Shown here one piece after another: positions 22,140 through 35,300 of a DNA stretch of 64,000 nt (positions within the stretch are counted from its first letter, which is position 1; each line of letters starts with the position of its first letter). Below the pieces are notes generated by a model. It saw only the letters and a list, made by a program, of their open reading frames with translations. It was not told the origin of the DNA and searched no databases. The stretch comes from Gluconacetobacter asukensis (lineage in GTDB: Bacteria; Pseudomonadota; Alphaproteobacteria; Acetobacterales; Acetobacteraceae), in NCBI RefSeq assembly GCF_014174375.1, contig NZ_JABEQE010000006.1, positions 124,001 to 188,000 of the forward strand, given 5' to 3'. The position numbers and the translations under genes are program-made.

Positions 22140-22827
22140 CGCATCCGATATGCCGCTGGTGCTGCGTGATGTGCGCCGCACCTTTCGCAGTGGCGACGAG
22201 CGGCTGGACGTGCTGCGGGGTGTGGATCTGAGCCTGCGGGCCGGCGAGATCGTGGCGCTGGTTGCGCCGTCCGGCACGGGCAAATCGACCCTGCTGCATC
22301 TGGCGGGGCTGCTGGAATCGCCCGATGCGGGCCAGGTTATCGTTGGCGGGCAGGATGCCGGGCGGCTGGGGGATCTGGAACGGACCGCGATCCGTCGGCG
22401 CATGATCGGCTTTGTCTATCAGGCGCATCATCTGCTGCCGGAATTCACGGCGCTTGAGAATGTGGTGTTGCCGCAACTGATCGCGGGCGTACGCCGGGCC
22501 GATGCGCGGGTGCGGGCGGAGGCGCTGCTGGGCTCGTTCGGGCTGGCGCATCGGCTGGACCATCTGCCGGGGCGCCTGTCGGGGGGCGAGAAGCAGCGTG
22601 TGGCGATTGCGCGGGCCCTGGCCAATCGGCCGGGAATCCTGCTGGCGGATGAACCGACGGGGAATCTGGACGTGAAGACGTCCGAGGCCGTGTTCGATGA
22701 ATTGCTGCACATGGTTCGGGGGCAGGGGGTGGCGGCGCTGATTGCCACGCATAACGAGGAACTGGCGGCGCGGATGGACCGCGTTGTCACTTTGCGCGAC
22801 GGGCAGTTAGTGGATCTGGGTTCCTAG
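22132..22827 (+). CDS. lolD: Lipoprotein-releasing ABC transporter ATP-binding protein LolD
   Basis: ATPase partner of the permease encoded just upstream, with which it overlaps by 8 bp. The 231 residues carry Walker A (APSGTGKST, with Ala where many ABC proteins have Gly before PSG), a Q-loop ([12 protein letters not shown], the LolD/MacB type), the signature [15 protein letters not shown], Walker [13 protein letters not shown] and the switch His in LIATHNEE. All catalytic residues are present. Confidence 0.95.
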   Translation: MNDASDMPLVLRDVRRTFRSGDERLDVLRGVDLSLRAGEIVALVAPSGTGKSTLLHLAGLLESPDAGQVIVGGQDAGRLGDLERTAIRRRMIGFVYQAHHLLPEFTALENVVLPQLIAGVRRADARVRAEALLGSFGLAHRLDHLPGRLSGGEKQRVAIARALANRPGILLADEPTGNLDVKTSEAVFDELLHMVRGQGVAALIATHNEELAARMDRVVTLRDGQLVDLGS

Positions 22828-22843
22828 GCGGGGGAAAGGGTCT

Positions 22844-22964
22844 CTTCTTTTTCTGAAGGAAAAGAAGCAAAAAGACTTTTGATTCGTTCAGGGTATCGTA
22901 ACGTGCAAGCGCAAAGCTGCTGAATGGATCAGAAGTTTTTTGGTTCTTTTTTTCAAAAAAGAAC
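22844..22964. repeat. AT-rich inverted repeats between lolD and dnaE
   Basis: Two A/T-rich dyads in a 164-bp gap of otherwise GC-rich DNA. One is a 10-bp stem at 22844-22853 with 22858-22867 (loop TGAA, one T-G pair). The other is a stem of up to 10 bp, GTTCTTTTTT with AAAAAAGAAC (22943-22952 with 22955-22964), bounded by T-runs. They could end lolD transcription. The block AGAAGTTTTTTGGTTC and its partner look like a mobile or dispersed AT-rich unit; that is impression, not a search result. Confidence 0.55.
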
Positions 22965-22991
22965 GAAGGACCCTGTGATAGAATTCCCGGC

Positions 22992-25900
22992 ATGTCCTAC
23001 GCCGATTTCGTCCATCTTCGTGTCCATTCCGCCTATTCGCTCAGCCAGGGGGCGATCCGGGTGCCGGATATCGCCGGGCTGGCGAAGGACATGCGGATGC
23101 CGGCGGTGGCGATCACCGATACGGGCAATCTGTTCGGCGCGCTTGAATTCTCGCAATATTGCTCGGGCAAGGGCGTGCAGCCGATCATCGGCTGCCAGAT
23201 CGGCCTGCCGCCGCGCGGGGACAAGCCCGGCCTGCCGGCGGAGCCGGTGGTGTTGCTGGCGCAGGACGATATCGGGTTGATGAACCTGCAATATCTGTCC
23301 TCGCAAGGGTTCCTGCAGGGCGATACTGCCGAGCCGACGGTACCGCTGGAGACGCTGTGTGCGCGCGCCGAAGGCTTGATCCTGCTGACCGGGGGCACGC
23401 GGGGGCCGCTGTTTCGCCTGCTGGCCGATGGGCAGCAGGCCGAGGCCGCGCGGTGGCTGGAAACGTTGCGCGAGGCGTTCGGCGACCGGCTGGCGGTGGA
23501 GTTGCATCGCCATGGCCTGCCGGTCGAGCAGGCGGTGGAGCCGGGCATGATCGCACTGGCCGACCGGCTGGGGCTGCCGCTGGTGGCGACCAATGAATGT
23601 TTCTTCCCTAATCCGGGGATGTACGAGGCGCATGATGCGCTGCTGTGCATCGCGCAGGGGCGCACGATCGCCGAGCGCGACCGCTGGCGGGTGACGCCGG
23701 AACATTGGTTCAAGCCGCCCGAGATGATGCGCGAACTGTTCGCCGACCTGCCGGAGGCCTGCGACAACACGCTGGCCATCGCCCGGCGCTGTGCGGTGCG
23801 GGTCGAGACGCGCAAGCCGCTGCTGCCGGTATGCCCCAAGGTGCAGCCGGGATCGACCGAAGAGGAAACGCTGCGCGCGATGGCGGCCGAGGGGCTGGAA
23901 GATCGCCTTTCGCGCATGACGATGGATGACGGGACCCGGCAGGTCTATCGCGACCGGCTGACCTTCGAACTCGACATCATCGCGAAGATGGGCTTCCCCG
24001 GCTATTTCATGATCGTTGCCGACTTTATCCAGTGGGCGAAGGCGCATGACATTCCGGTGGGGCCGGGGCGTGGATCGGGTGCGGGGTCGCTGGCTGCCTG
24101 GGCGCTGACGATTACCGATATCGATCCGATTCCCTTCAACCTGCTGTTCGAGCGGTTCCTGAACCCGGAACGCGTGTCGATGCCCGATTTCGATATCGAT
24201 TTCTGCCAGGACCGGCGGGACGAGGTGATCCGCTACGTGCGGGGGGAATATGGTCCCGACCGGGTGGCGCAGATCATCACCTTCGGAAAATTGCAGGCGC
24301 GGGCGGCGGTGCGCGATGTGGGCCGTGTGCTGGGCCTGCCGTTCGGCATGGTCAACAAGGTGGCGGAACTGATTCCGAACAACCCGGCCAAGCCCGTGAC
24401 CCTGAAGCAGGCGATCGAGGGCGAGCCCCGGTTGCAGGAGATGCGCGACGACGACGAGGCGATCCGTCGCCTGCTGGAGATCGGCCAGCAGCTTGAGGGC
24501 CTGTATCGGCATGCCAGCACCCATGCGGCCGGCGTGGTGATCGGCGACCGCCAGCTTGTCGAACTGGTGCCGCTCTATCGCGACCCCAAGAGCGACATGC
24601 TGGTGACGCAGTACAACATGAAGTTCGTCGAGCAGGCGGGGCTGGTGAAGTTCGACTTCCTGGGCCTGACCACGCTGACGATTCTTCAGCGCGCCGTGCA
24701 GTTCCTCAAGGGGCTGGGGGAGACGGTGGAATTGTCTGCCCTGCCGCTGGACGATGCGCTGACCTACGAGATGCTGGCGCGGGGCGATACCGGCGGCGTG
24801 TTCCAGTTCGAAGGCGCTGGCATGCGCGACGTCCTGAAGCAGATGCGCCCAACGCGGCTGGAGGATCTGATCGCGGCGGTGGCGCTGTATCGGCCGGGGC
24901 CGATGGCCAATATCCCGGATTATTGCCGCCGCAAGCATGGCGAGGCGTGGGAGCCGCCGCATGAGGAGATCCGCTCGATCCTGGAAGAGACCTACGGCAT
25001 CATGGTCTACCAGGAACAGGTGATGCAGATCGCCCAGAAGATGGCGGGCTACAGCCTGGGCGGCGCCGACCTGCTGCGCCGTGCGATGGGCAAGAAGATC
25101 CGCGCCGAAATGGATAAGCAGCGCGAGATCTTCACCGAGGGCGCGGTGGGGCGCGGCATCGACCATGACAAGGCGGTCGAGGTCTTCGACCTGATGGCCA
25201 AGTTCGCGGATTACGGGTTCAATAAATCCCATGCCGCCGCTTATGCGCTGGTGTCGTACCAGACGGCGTGGATGAAGGCGAACCATCCGGTGCCCTTCCT
25301 GGCGGCGTGCATGTCGCTGGCGCGGGAAAAGACCGACAAGCTGGCGGCCCTGCGGCAGGAGGCCGAGCGGCTGGGCATTCCGGTGCTGCCGCCCGACATC
25401 AACGCCTCGGGCCCGGATTTTACCGTCGAGCGCCTGGCGGACGGGCGGCTGGGCATTCGCTATGCCCTGGCGGCGGTGAAGAAGGTCGGGTTTTCGGCGA
25501 TGGAGGCGCTGGTGGCGTCGCGCGGGGGGCGCCCGTTTGCTGACCTGGCCGACATGGCGGCGCGGGTCGATCCGCGGCAGTTGAACAAGATGCAGATCGA
25601 AAACCTGGCCAAGGCCGGGGCCTTCGATACCATCACCCCTAACCGGCATCTGGTTGCGGCGGCTTCGGAAACCGTGCTGCGCCGCGCGAACGCGCAGGCG
25701 GAGGAAGCGGCCAGCGGGCAGATCGGCCTGTTTGGCGGCGGGGGTGCTGCGGCGGCGCCCGAGCCGCTGCGCCTGCCCGACGTGGCCGACTGGCCGGAAT
25801 TCGAGCGGCTGGGGATGGAGGCGGAAGCCATCGGCTTTCATCTGACGGCGCATCCGCTGGATTCCTATGGGCCGTTGCTGCGCCGGCTGGGGGCGGTGCG

Positions 25901-26420
25901 GGCCACGGGGCTGGAGGCGGCAGCCCAGGCCGGGCTGACCCGCGTGAAGATCGCGGGGTGCGTGGTCGACCGCAAGGAGCGGCCGACGCGCACCGGCAGC
26001 AAGATGGCGTGGGTTCGCCTGTCCGATTCCAGCGGCGGGTGCGAGGTCACGCTGTTTTCCGAGGTTCTGTCGCGCACCCGTGAGATCCTGACCGCCGGGA
26101 CCGCCATCCTGGTGACGGCGGATCTGCGGCTGGATGGCGAGGCGCTGCGTATCACCGCCAGCGATGTGGTCTCGCTGGAACAGGCGGCGGCCGACGCGGC
26201 GGCGGAACTGCGCATCTGGTTCGACCGCGAGGATGCGGTGCCGCCGATCCATGACATCCTGTCCGACAGCAGGGGGGGGCGCGGCAAGGTCGTGCTGTTG
26301 CCGTCGGTGGCCGAGACGCGGGATGTCGAGGTGACGTTGCGGGGCGCCTATCGCGTGACGCCGCGCATGGCGCAGGCGATCCGGGCGGTGGCGGGTGTCG
26401 CGCGCGTGGAGCAGGCCTAA
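22992..26420 (+). CDS. dnaE: DNA polymerase III subunit alpha
   Basis: Catalytic subunit of the replicative DNA polymerase. The 1142 residues follow the DnaE1 plan: N-terminal PHP domain (VHSAYSLSQGAI from residue 9), polymerase core with the catalytic aspartates in MPDFDIDFCQDRR and the upstream GPGRGSGAGSLAAW, the HhH/duplex-binding region, and a C-terminal OB fold near 975-1060 (RVKIAGCVVDRKERPT). The 1142-residue length is normal. It is preceded by the AT-rich repeats, so it probably has its own promoter. Confidence 0.97.
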   Translation: MSYADFVHLRVHSAYSLSQGAIRVPDIAGLAKDMRMPAVAITDTGNLFGALEFSQYCSGKGVQPIIGCQIGLPPRGDKPGLPAEPVVLLAQDDIGLMNLQYLSSQGFLQGDTAEPTVPLETLCARAEGLILLTGGTRGPLFRLLADGQQAEAARWLETLREAFGDRLAVELHRHGLPVEQAVEPGMIALADRLGLPLVATNECFFPNPGMYEAHDALLCIAQGRTIAERDRWRVTPEHWFKPPEMMRELFADLPEACDNTLAIARRCAVRVETRKPLLPVCPKVQPGSTEEETLRAMAAEGLEDRLSRMTMDDGTRQVYRDRLTFELDIIAKMGFPGYFMIVADFIQWAKAHDIPVGPGRGSGAGSLAAWALTITDIDPIPFNLLFERFLNPERVSMPDFDIDFCQDRRDEVIRYVRGEYGPDRVAQIITFGKLQARAAVRDVGRVLGLPFGMVNKVAELIPNNPAKPVTLKQAIEGEPRLQEMRDDDEAIRRLLEIGQQLEGLYRHASTHAAGVVIGDRQLVELVPLYRDPKSDMLVTQYNMKFVEQAGLVKFDFLGLTTLTILQRAVQFLKGLGETVELSALPLDDALTYEMLARGDTGGVFQFEGAGMRDVLKQMRPTRLEDLIAAVALYRPGPMANIPDYCRRKHGEAWEPPHEEIRSILEETYGIMVYQEQVMQIAQKMAGYSLGGADLLRRAMGKKIRAEMDKQREIFTEGAVGRGIDHDKAVEVFDLMAKFADYGFNKSHAAAYALVSYQTAWMKANHPVPFLAACMSLAREKTDKLAALRQEAERLGIPVLPPDINASGPDFTVERLADGRLGIRYALAAVKKVGFSAMEALVASRGGRPFADLADMAARVDPRQLNKMQIENLAKAGAFDTITPNRHLVAAASETVLRRANAQAEEAASGQIGLFGGGGAAAAPEPLRLPDVADWPEFERLGMEAEAIGFHLTAHPLDSYGPLLRRLGAVRATGLEAAAQAGLTRVKIAGCVVDRKERPTRTGSKMAWVRLSDSSGGCEVTLFSEVLSRTREILTAGTAILVTADLRLDGEALRITASDVVSLEQAAADAAAELRIWFDREDAVPPIHDILSDSRGGRGKVVLLPSVAETRDVEVTLRGAYRVTPRMAQAIRAVAGVARVEQA

Positions 26421-26431
26421 GGGCTTCAAAA

Positions 26432-26466
26432 GGCCGCTGCTGGCGGCCTGACGGCGGTTTTCCGCC
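26432..26466 (+). terminator. Hairpins after dnaE
   Basis: GGCCGC/GCGGCC (26432-26437 with 26443-26448) is followed by GGCGG-TTTT-CCGCC (26453-26466), 11 bp after the dnaE stop. They probably end dnaE transcription before the rpsB promoter. No T-tract follows. Confidence 0.45.
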
Positions 26467-26617
26467 ACGCGCGGCTTGCATTCCGCGGCGAAAATGGCCA
26501 TAGGACGCCCGTCGGTGGAAACACCGGCAATTCGCACGCGAGGCAATTCCTCTGGTGTCCCCCTGTGGGACCGGGGCCTCGCGGAGGAACAACCAGAAGA
26601 TTAAGGATTCAGCCGCC

Positions 26618-27406
26618 ATGGCTATGCCCGATTTCACCATGCGCCAACTGCTGGAAGCCGGCGTCCATTTCGGACACCACACCCGTCGCTGGAACCCGCG
26701 CATGGCGCCGTTCCTGTTCGGCGTGCGCAACCAGGTCCATATCATCGACCTGCAGCAGACCGTTCCGATGCTGGACCGCGCCCTGAAGGCGATCCGTGAC
26801 ACCGTCGCCGGTGGCGGCCGCGTCCTGTTCGTCGGCACCAAGCGCGCCGCCGCCGACCAGATCGCCGAAGCCGCGAAGCGCTCCGGCCAGTATTACGTCA
26901 ACCACCGCTGGCTGGGCGGTATGCTGACGAACTGGAAGACCATCACCGGTTCGATCAAGCGCCTGCGCCAGATCGACGACATGCTGAGCGGCGACACGCA
27001 CGGCCTGACGAAGAAGGAAATCCTGGACATCACCCGCAACCGCGAGAAGCTGGAGCGTTCGCTGGGTGGCATCAAGGAAATGGGCGGCCTGCCGGACATC
27101 CTGTTCGTGATCGACACGAACAAGGAGAAGCTGGCGGTCGAGGAAGCCAACAAGCTGGGCATTCCGGTCGTGGCGATCCTGGACAGCAATTCCGACCCGC
27201 GTGGCGTGACCTTCCCGATCCCGGGCAACGATGACGCCATCCGCGCCATCGCGCTGTATTGCGAGTTGGTGTCGGGCGCGGTGCTGGACGGCATTTCCGC
27301 CGAGCTGGGCGCGTCGGGCGAGGATTTCGGCGCTGCCGAGGAACTGCCGATCGACACCGCCGCCGAAGTGGCGGCAGCGGAAGCCGAGACCGCCCCGGCG
27401 GTCTGA
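26618..27406 (+). CDS. rpsB: 30S ribosomal protein S2
   Basis: Structural protein of the small ribosomal subunit. The 262 residues begin with the S2 signature [22 protein letters not shown] and include the conserved [15 protein letters not shown] and [14 protein letters not shown] segments and [12 protein letters not shown]. The C-terminal 20 residues are an Ala/Glu-rich tail. The ATG at 26618 was chosen by homology; the frame is open to 26555 upstream. A leader of about 200 bp separates it from dnaE, as expected for a gene with autoregulation. tsf follows, the universal rpsB-tsf pair. Confidence 0.97.
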   Translation: MAMPDFTMRQLLEAGVHFGHHTRRWNPRMAPFLFGVRNQVHIIDLQQTVPMLDRALKAIRDTVAGGGRVLFVGTKRAAADQIAEAAKRSGQYYVNHRWLGGMLTNWKTITGSIKRLRQIDDMLSGDTHGLTKKEILDITRNREKLERSLGGIKEMGGLPDILFVIDTNKEKLAVEEANKLGIPVVAILDSNSDPRGVTFPIPGNDDAIRAIALYCELVSGAVLDGISAELGASGEDFGAAEELPIDTAAEVAAAEAETAPAV

Positions 27407-27427
27407 TCCCGGCGGATCGACTGAAGG

Positions 27428-27455
27428 GACCCCGGCCCATCCACGGGACGGGGTC
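27428..27455 (+). terminator. Candidate attenuator between rpsB and tsf
   Basis: GACCCCG/CGGGGTC (27428-27434 with 27449-27455) has an inner CCC/GGG extension and only two T after it. Such partial terminators in rpsB-tsf gaps can lower tsf expression relative to rpsB; here that is inference from position. Confidence 0.4.
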
Positions 27456-27527
27456 TTGATGATGATGAAAGCGCGGGCGCGTCCGGCCGGAAGGCAGGGC
27501 GCGCCCCTGCCTTGAGGAGAGACGGAT

Positions 27528-28433
27528 ATGGCGGAGATTACCGCGGCCCTGGTGAAGGAACTTCGTGAGAAGACCGGCGCCGGCATGATGGATTGCAAGA
27601 AGGCCCTGAACGAGGCCGCTGGCGAGATCGAAGCGGCCATCGACTGGCTGCGCAAGAAGGGTCTGGCCGCCGCGGCGAAGAAGTCGGGCCGTGTCACGGC
27701 CGAGGGCCTGGTTGCCGTGGCTTCGGCTCCGAACCGCGCCGCCATCGTCGAAGTGAACGCCGAGACCGATTTCGTTGCCCGCAACGAGAGCTTCCAGGGC
27801 TTCGTCGAGGCCGTGGCCAAGGCCGCGCTGACGGCCGGCGAGGATCTGGAGAAGATCAAGGAAGTCGTGCTCGAGAGCGGCCGCACGGTTGCCGAGGAAC
27901 TGACGCATCTGATCGCGACCATCGGCGAGAACATGTCGATCCGCCGCGCCCGCGTGCTGAGCGTGCCGTCGGGCGTCGTCGCCAGCTACATCCACTCGGC
28001 CGTCCGTCCGGGCCTGGGCAAGATCGGCGTCCTGGCCGCCATCGAGGCTCCGTCGGAGAGCGAGGCGCTGGAGATTCTGGGCCGCCAGATCGGCATGCAT
28101 GTGGCCGCGACCCGTCCGGCCGCGCTGGATATCGACAGTGTCGATCCGGCCGCGCTGGAGCGTGAGCGCGCGGTGCTGGTCGAGCAGGCGCGTGCGTCGG
28201 GCAAGCCCGAGGCGATCATCGAGAAGATGGTCGATGGCCGTATCCGCAAGTTCTACGAGGAAGTCGTTCTTCTGGAGCAGGTGTGGGTGCATGACGGCGA
28301 AAGCCGCGTGCGCAAGGTCGTCGAGAAGGCCGGGGCGAAGCTGAACGGCTTCGAGCGCTTCCAGCTCGGCGAAGGCATCGAGAAGGAAGAGAACGACTTC
28401 GCGGCCGAAGTCGCGAAGGCCGCCGGCGGCTGA
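27528..28433 (+). CDS. tsf: Elongation factor Ts
   Basis: Guanine-nucleotide exchange factor that recycles EF-Tu. The 301 residues open with the UBA-like domain and signature [20 protein letters not shown], then the core with [14 protein letters not shown] (EF-Tu contact), dimerisation subdomains and a C-terminal helical module. The length matches alphaproteobacterial EF-Ts. A GGAGAGACGG Shine-Dalgarno precedes the ATG. It sits 121 bp after rpsB, with which it is likely co-transcribed. Confidence 0.98.
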   Translation: MAEITAALVKELREKTGAGMMDCKKALNEAAGEIEAAIDWLRKKGLAAAAKKSGRVTAEGLVAVASAPNRAAIVEVNAETDFVARNESFQGFVEAVAKAALTAGEDLEKIKEVVLESGRTVAEELTHLIATIGENMSIRRARVLSVPSGVVASYIHSAVRPGLGKIGVLAAIEAPSESEALEILGRQIGMHVAATRPAALDIDSVDPAALERERAVLVEQARASGKPEAIIEKMVDGRIRKFYEEVVLLEQVWVHDGESRVRKVVEKAGAKLNGFERFQLGEGIEKEENDFAAEVAKAAGG

Positions 28434-28475
28434 TCGGCGCCCGGCAGGCGGCATGAACGGGGCGGGGCCTTCCTG

Positions 28476-29225
28476 ATGGAATGGGAGGCGCCCGCCCTTG
28501 TGCTGTCTGCCGCCCCGTATGGCGAGAGCAGCGCCATCGTTCATCTGCTGACCGAGGAGCATGGATTGTTCCACGGTCTGTCGCGCGGCGGTGCCGCGCG
28601 CGCCGGGCGGGCGTTGTGGCAGCCCGGCAATCTGGTCCGGGCCGTATGGCGCGGCCGTTTGCCCGAACAGTTGGGCAATCTCTCCGGCGAACTGGTGCAT
28701 GGGTCGGCGGCCCGGGTGATGTCCGCCCCGCTGGCGCTGGCCATGCTGGCCTCGGTCTGTGCGGTGGCCGATGGCAGCCTGCCGGAACGCGAGCCGCATC
28801 CGCGCATCTTTCATCTTCTGACCCGCTTCTTTGCCCTGATCAGCCTGGACCCCGAGATGGCGGCGTGGAACGGCATGGCGGCGCTGCTGCGGTGGGAGGC
28901 CTGCCTGCTGGGCGATCTGGGCTATGGGCTCGATCTGTCGGCCTGCGCGGTGACGGGGGCGACGGACGGGCTGGCCTGGGTGTCGCCTCGCACCGGGCGG
29001 GCCGTCAGCGACGCGGGGGCCGGCACGTGGCGGCCACGGCTGCTGCGCCTGCCGCCCCTGTTTCTGGACGAGGCCGATCCCGGCACCAGCACCGACTGGC
29101 AGGATGGATTGCGGCTGACGGGGCATTTCCTGGCGCGCGATGCCTTCGGCCAGCATCACCGGCCGCTGCCCGCTGCGCGATTGCGGCTGGCGGACATGAT
29201 CGGGGCGATGGCGGCGCCGGGCTGA
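28476..29225 (+). CDS. recO: DNA repair protein RecO
   Basis: RecFOR-pathway mediator that helps load RecA onto single-stranded DNA coated with SSB. The 249 residues comprise an N-terminal OB fold (ALVLSAAPYGESSAIVHLLTEEHGL), a helical region (MAAWNGMAALLRWEACLLGDLGYGLDLSACAVTG) and the C-terminal part. In many RecO proteins a four-cysteine zinc site follows; here only the first cysteine region (LSACAVTG) is seen, as in many alphaproteobacteria. The ATG at 28476 is close to the tsf stop. Confidence 0.92.
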   Translation: MEWEAPALVLSAAPYGESSAIVHLLTEEHGLFHGLSRGGAARAGRALWQPGNLVRAVWRGRLPEQLGNLSGELVHGSAARVMSAPLALAMLASVCAVADGSLPEREPHPRIFHLLTRFFALISLDPEMAAWNGMAALLRWEACLLGDLGYGLDLSACAVTGATDGLAWVSPRTGRAVSDAGAGTWRPRLLRLPPLFLDEADPGTSTDWQDGLRLTGHFLARDAFGQHHRPLPAARLRLADMIGAMAAPG

Positions 29226-29304
29226 GCGCCCATTTGCCGTCGATCCGCGCGATGGACAAATCCTGCGTTTTCTCTATCTGTTCCTCCGGACAGGAGGAGT
29301 GCGC

Positions 29305-31524
29305 ATGTCAGTGGAAACCAGTGGCCATATCGAGGAAACCCCCCTCGCGGAAGCGTTGAGCGAGCGCTACCTGGCCTATGCGATGTCCACCATCATGTCG
29401 CGGTCGCTGCCCGACGTGCGCGACGGGCTGAAGCCGGTGCATCGGCGGATGATCTACGCGATGCGGCAATTGCGTCTGGACCCGACTTCCGGGTTCAAGA
29501 AATGCGCCCGCGTCGTCGGCGACGTGATCGGTAAATACCATCCGCATGGCGATGCCTCGGTCTATGAGGCGCTGGTGCGGCTGGCGCAGGATTTCGCCGT
29601 GCGGTACCCGCTGGTCGAAGGGCAGGGGAATTTCGGTTCGATCGACGGCGATAACGCGGCGGCCATGCGGTACACCGAGGCGCGGATGACCGAGGTTGCC
29701 CGTGCGCTGTTGCAGGGAATCGACGAGGATTCGGTCGATTTCCGCCCGACCTATGATGGCGAGGAAGAGGAACCGGTCGTCATGCCGGCGGCCTTTCCGA
29801 ACCTGCTGGCCAATGGCGCGGCGGGAATCGCGGTGGGCATGGCCACCAATATTCCGCCCCATAATGTCGGTGAGATCTGTGACGCGGCGATGCTGCTGGT
29901 CCGTAAGCCCGATTCCAGCGTGGCCGACCTGATGGAATTGATGCCGGGCCCCGATTTCCCGACCGGCGGTGTCATCGTCGAGGATCGGGTGACGCTGTTG
30001 CAGGCCTATGAGACCGGGCGCGGCAGCATCCGCATCCGTGCCCGCTGGGCGGTGGAGCAGGGGCGGTTCGGCACCTGGCAGATCGTGGTGACGGAAATTC
30101 CGTATCAGGTGCAGAAATCGCGCCTGATCGAGCTGATCGCCGACCTGATGGAACAGAAGAAGCTGCCGCTTCTGGGCGATATCCGCGATGAGAGCACCAC
30201 CGACATCCGCCTGGTGTTGGAGCCGAAATCGCGCGGCGTCGAGCCCGAAGTGCTGATGGAGACGCTGTTCCGCGCCACGCCGCTGGAAAGCCGGTTCGGC
30301 CTGAACATGAACGTGCTGGGGGCCGACCGGGTGCCCGGCGTGCGCGATCTGCGCGAGGTGCTGCAGGCATGGCTGGACCATCGGCACGAGGTGTTGCAGC
30401 GGCGCAGCCGCCACCGGTTGCAGGCGGTGGATCGCCGGCTGGAGATCCTGGACGGTTTCCTTGCGGTCTATCTCAACCTCGACGAGGTGATCCGCATCAT
30501 TCGCGAGGAGGATGATGCCAAGGCCGGGCTGATGGCGACGTTCTCGCTGACCGAATTGCAGGCGGATTCGATCCTGAACATGCGGCTGCGCAGCCTGCGC
30601 CGGCTGGAGGAGATCGAGATCCGCAAGGAACATGCCGACCTGACCGCCGAGCGTGCGGGCCTGAATGCCCTGCTGGAGAGCGAGACCCTGCGCTGGAAGA
30701 CGATTGCCGGGGAAATCAAGGAGATCCGCAAGGCGTTCGGCAGTGGCAAGCTGGGCACGCGGCGCACCGAGCTGGCGGCCCCGCCGCGTGCCATCGACGT
30801 GTCGGTGGTCGAAGCCGTGGAGCGCGAGCCTCTGACACTGATCCTGTCGGCCAACGGGTGGGTCAAGACGGTCAAGGGTCATGCGGTCGATCCGGCGGCG
30901 CAGAAATTCAAGGAGGGGGACAAGTTCCGCCTGGCGGTGGAATGCCAGTCCACCGACCGGCTGTGCTTCTTCGCTACCGATGGCCGGGCCTTTACGGTGC
31001 GGGCCGCCGACCTGCCGCGTGGGCGGGGCGACGGCCAGCCGATCCGCCTGCTGGCCGATCTGTCGAACGACGAGGACGTGATCGCGGTGTTCCCGGTGCG
31101 CGAGGGCGGGCGGCATCTGCTGGCGTCCAGCGCCGGGCGCGGCCTTGTGGTCCGCGACGAGGACATGGTGGCGGAAAAGCGCACCGGGCGGCAGGTGCTG
31201 AACCTGAAGGACGACGAGAGCGCGCGCATCTGCCTGCCGGTCGAGGGCGATCATGTGGTGGTGCTGGGCCAGAATCACCGCATGCTGGTCTTCCCGGTGG
31301 CGCAATTGCCGGAAATGGCGCGCGGCCTGGGCGTGGCGCTGCAGAAATACAAGGATGGCGGGCTGCTGGACGCGTGCATCCTGTCATCGACGGATGGCGT
31401 GGCGTGGCCCGATCCGGCACGGGTGCGCGCTTTTGCCGATTTCCGCGATTATCTGGGCAAGCGGGCCGATGTCGGCCGTGCGGCGCCCGCTTGGGCGACG
31501 CGTAAACCTCGTCCGAAGGCATAA
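29305..31524 (+). CDS. parC: DNA topoisomerase IV subunit A
   Basis: DNA-cleaving subunit of topoisomerase IV, which decatenates daughter chromosomes. The 739 residues begin with [25 protein letters not shown], with the catalytic tyrosine Tyr123 in [12 protein letters not shown], then the tower and coiled-coil region (about 350-480) and C-terminal beta-pinwheel blades. Length and sequence fit ParC better than GyrA (usually 850 or more with a GyrA box). ATG 29305 is preferred over an in-frame GTG at 29299 because CAGGAGG ends 7 bases before it. parE is not in the window. Confidence 0.94.
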   Translation: MSVETSGHIEETPLAEALSERYLAYAMSTIMSRSLPDVRDGLKPVHRRMIYAMRQLRLDPTSGFKKCARVVGDVIGKYHPHGDASVYEALVRLAQDFAVRYPLVEGQGNFGSIDGDNAAAMRYTEARMTEVARALLQGIDEDSVDFRPTYDGEEEEPVVMPAAFPNLLANGAAGIAVGMATNIPPHNVGEICDAAMLLVRKPDSSVADLMELMPGPDFPTGGVIVEDRVTLLQAYETGRGSIRIRARWAVEQGRFGTWQIVVTEIPYQVQKSRLIELIADLMEQKKLPLLGDIRDESTTDIRLVLEPKSRGVEPEVLMETLFRATPLESRFGLNMNVLGADRVPGVRDLREVLQAWLDHRHEVLQRRSRHRLQAVDRRLEILDGFLAVYLNLDEVIRIIREEDDAKAGLMATFSLTELQADSILNMRLRSLRRLEEIEIRKEHADLTAERAGLNALLESETLRWKTIAGEIKEIRKAFGSGKLGTRRTELAAPPRAIDVSVVEAVEREPLTLILSANGWVKTVKGHAVDPAAQKFKEGDKFRLAVECQSTDRLCFFATDGRAFTVRAADLPRGRGDGQPIRLLADLSNDEDVIAVFPVREGGRHLLASSAGRGLVVRDEDMVAEKRTGRQVLNLKDDESARICLPVEGDHVVVLGQNHRMLVFPVAQLPEMARGLGVALQKYKDGGLLDACILSSTDGVAWPDPARVRAFADFRDYLGKRADVGRAAPAWATRKPRPKA

Positions 31525-31544
31525 GGCCGGGCGTAGGCGTCCCG

Positions 31545-32324
31545 CTATTCCGGCAGGCCGATCGGGAAGCGGGTCGCGCTGCCGCCATTGGCGGGCAGGT
31601 TGGCGGGGTCGAGCGCCGTCCAACTGCCGTGATGCAGGATTTCCGCCGGGCGGAAGCGGGATTTATAGGCCATCTTGGCGCTGTCGCGAATCCAGTAGCC
31701 CAGATAGAGATAGGGCAGGCCCAGGCGCCCGGCATACGTGATCAGGTGCATGATGGCGTATGATCCCAGCGAATGCTCTTCCATGCCGGGGTCGTAGAAG
31801 CTGTAGACCGCCGACAGCCCGTCATCCAGCCGGTCGATCAGGCTGACGCAGACAAGCTGGTCTTCCGGGGTGCGGAATTCGACCATCGCCGTATCGACGG
31901 GCGTGTCCTCGATCATCGCACGGTAATCGTAGAAATTCATCGCCGCCATGTCGCCTTCCGCATGGCGGGCGAACTGGTAGCGCTGGAACAGCACGAACTG
32001 CTCGGTCGTGGCGTGGGCCGGGACTTCGAACCCTTCGATCGTCGCGTTGCGGCGCAGGGTGCGGCGTTGCGTTCGGTCGGGGCTGAACGTGGCAACCGGG
32101 ACCCGGATGGGCACGCAGGCATTGCACGACGGACAGACCGGGGCATAGGCGATGGTGTGGCTGCGCCGGAACCCGGCGCGGGACAGGCGGTTGTGCAGCC
32201 GTTCGGCGTCCGGGCCGCCGATATCGGTCACGACCTTGCGTTCCATGCGGCCGGAAACATAGGGGCATGGCATGGGAGCGGTCGTGTAGAAAAGCTGCGG
32301 ACGACGCGGCGATGTATAGGTCAT
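31545..32324 (-). CDS. bpt: Aspartate/glutamate leucyltransferase (N-degron pathway)
   Basis: Transfers leucine from Leu-tRNA to proteins with N-terminal Asp or Glu, marking them for ClpS-ClpAP. The 259 residues carry the ATE N-terminal signature (CPYVSGRMERKV and CPSCNACVPIRVPV with its cysteines) and the C-terminal GNAT-like domain ending in YLYLGYWIRDSAKMAYKSRFRP. It is related to eukaryotic arginyltransferase Ate1, but bacterial members of this size are Bpt-type. The start is supported by GAGGAGG five bases upstream on the minus strand. It converges with parC; the stop codons are 20 bp apart. Confidence 0.9.
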   Translation of the reverse strand: MTYTSPRRPQLFYTTAPMPCPYVSGRMERKVVTDIGGPDAERLHNRLSRAGFRRSHTIAYAPVCPSCNACVPIRVPVATFSPDRTQRRTLRRNATIEGFEVPAHATTEQFVLFQRYQFARHAEGDMAAMNFYDYRAMIEDTPVDTAMVEFRTPEDQLVCVSLIDRLDDGLSAVYSFYDPGMEEHSLGSYAIMHLITYAGRLGLPYLYLGYWIRDSAKMAYKSRFRPAEILHHGSWTALDPANLPANGGSATRFPIGLPE

Positions 32325-32493
32325 ACGCCTCCTCGACTGGCTTCAGCGCCCCATACGGGCCGGGGATGACAACGCGCCCCGTACATAACCTGAAGCGTCA
32401 CGAGGCAGCGGTCCGAACCGATGGTAACGGCAAAGGAACCGGCTTGCATCACAAACCGCCATGAGGATGACGATTTGTGACGTGTGCATGACG

Positions 32494-32512
32494 GGGGCCT
32501 GCTGGCGGCCCC
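32494..32512 (-). terminator. Hairpin after hemB
   Basis: GGGGCC, 7-nt loop, GGCCCC at 32494-32499 and 32507-32512, eight bases beyond the hemB stop on the minus strand. It lacks a T-tract. The gap to bpt (32325-32519) otherwise shows nothing recognisable. Confidence 0.4.
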
Positions 32513-32519
32513 TGGTGGG

Positions 32520-35077
<2,558 letters not shown>

Positions 35078-35300
35078 GCAGGGCGTCTCCTGATAAGGGA
35101 ATGTCGGACGGGAACAAACCGGGTCGCGGCGCGACCGGCAGGCGGGTATCGGCTATTCGGCGTGTGGCCTCTCCGGCGTGGAGACGCTAGAATGCGCAAA
35201 ATTGCAATGACGCGCGGATCAATGACGTGCGGACAGGGGCCACTGGAACTCTTCTGGGGGACGGGCTGAAGCGTTGCATGAAAGTTTGGAGATTATAACG

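Noticed and set aside
22261..22300. Walker A of LolD with Ala in place of the first Gly (APSGTGKST)
   Set aside because: The P-loop GxGKST part is intact, and this change is tolerated in ABC ATPases, so it is not evidence of inactivity.
19434..22403. A 989-codon minus-strand open frame opposite proS and lolC
   Set aside because: It overlaps two certain genes and has low-quality Arg/His-rich composition.
22953..26546. A 1197-codon open frame on the minus strand opposite dnaE
   Set aside because: It is an antisense shadow of a GC-rich gene: Arg/His/Gln-rich, no family motif, and fully overlapped by the clear dnaE.
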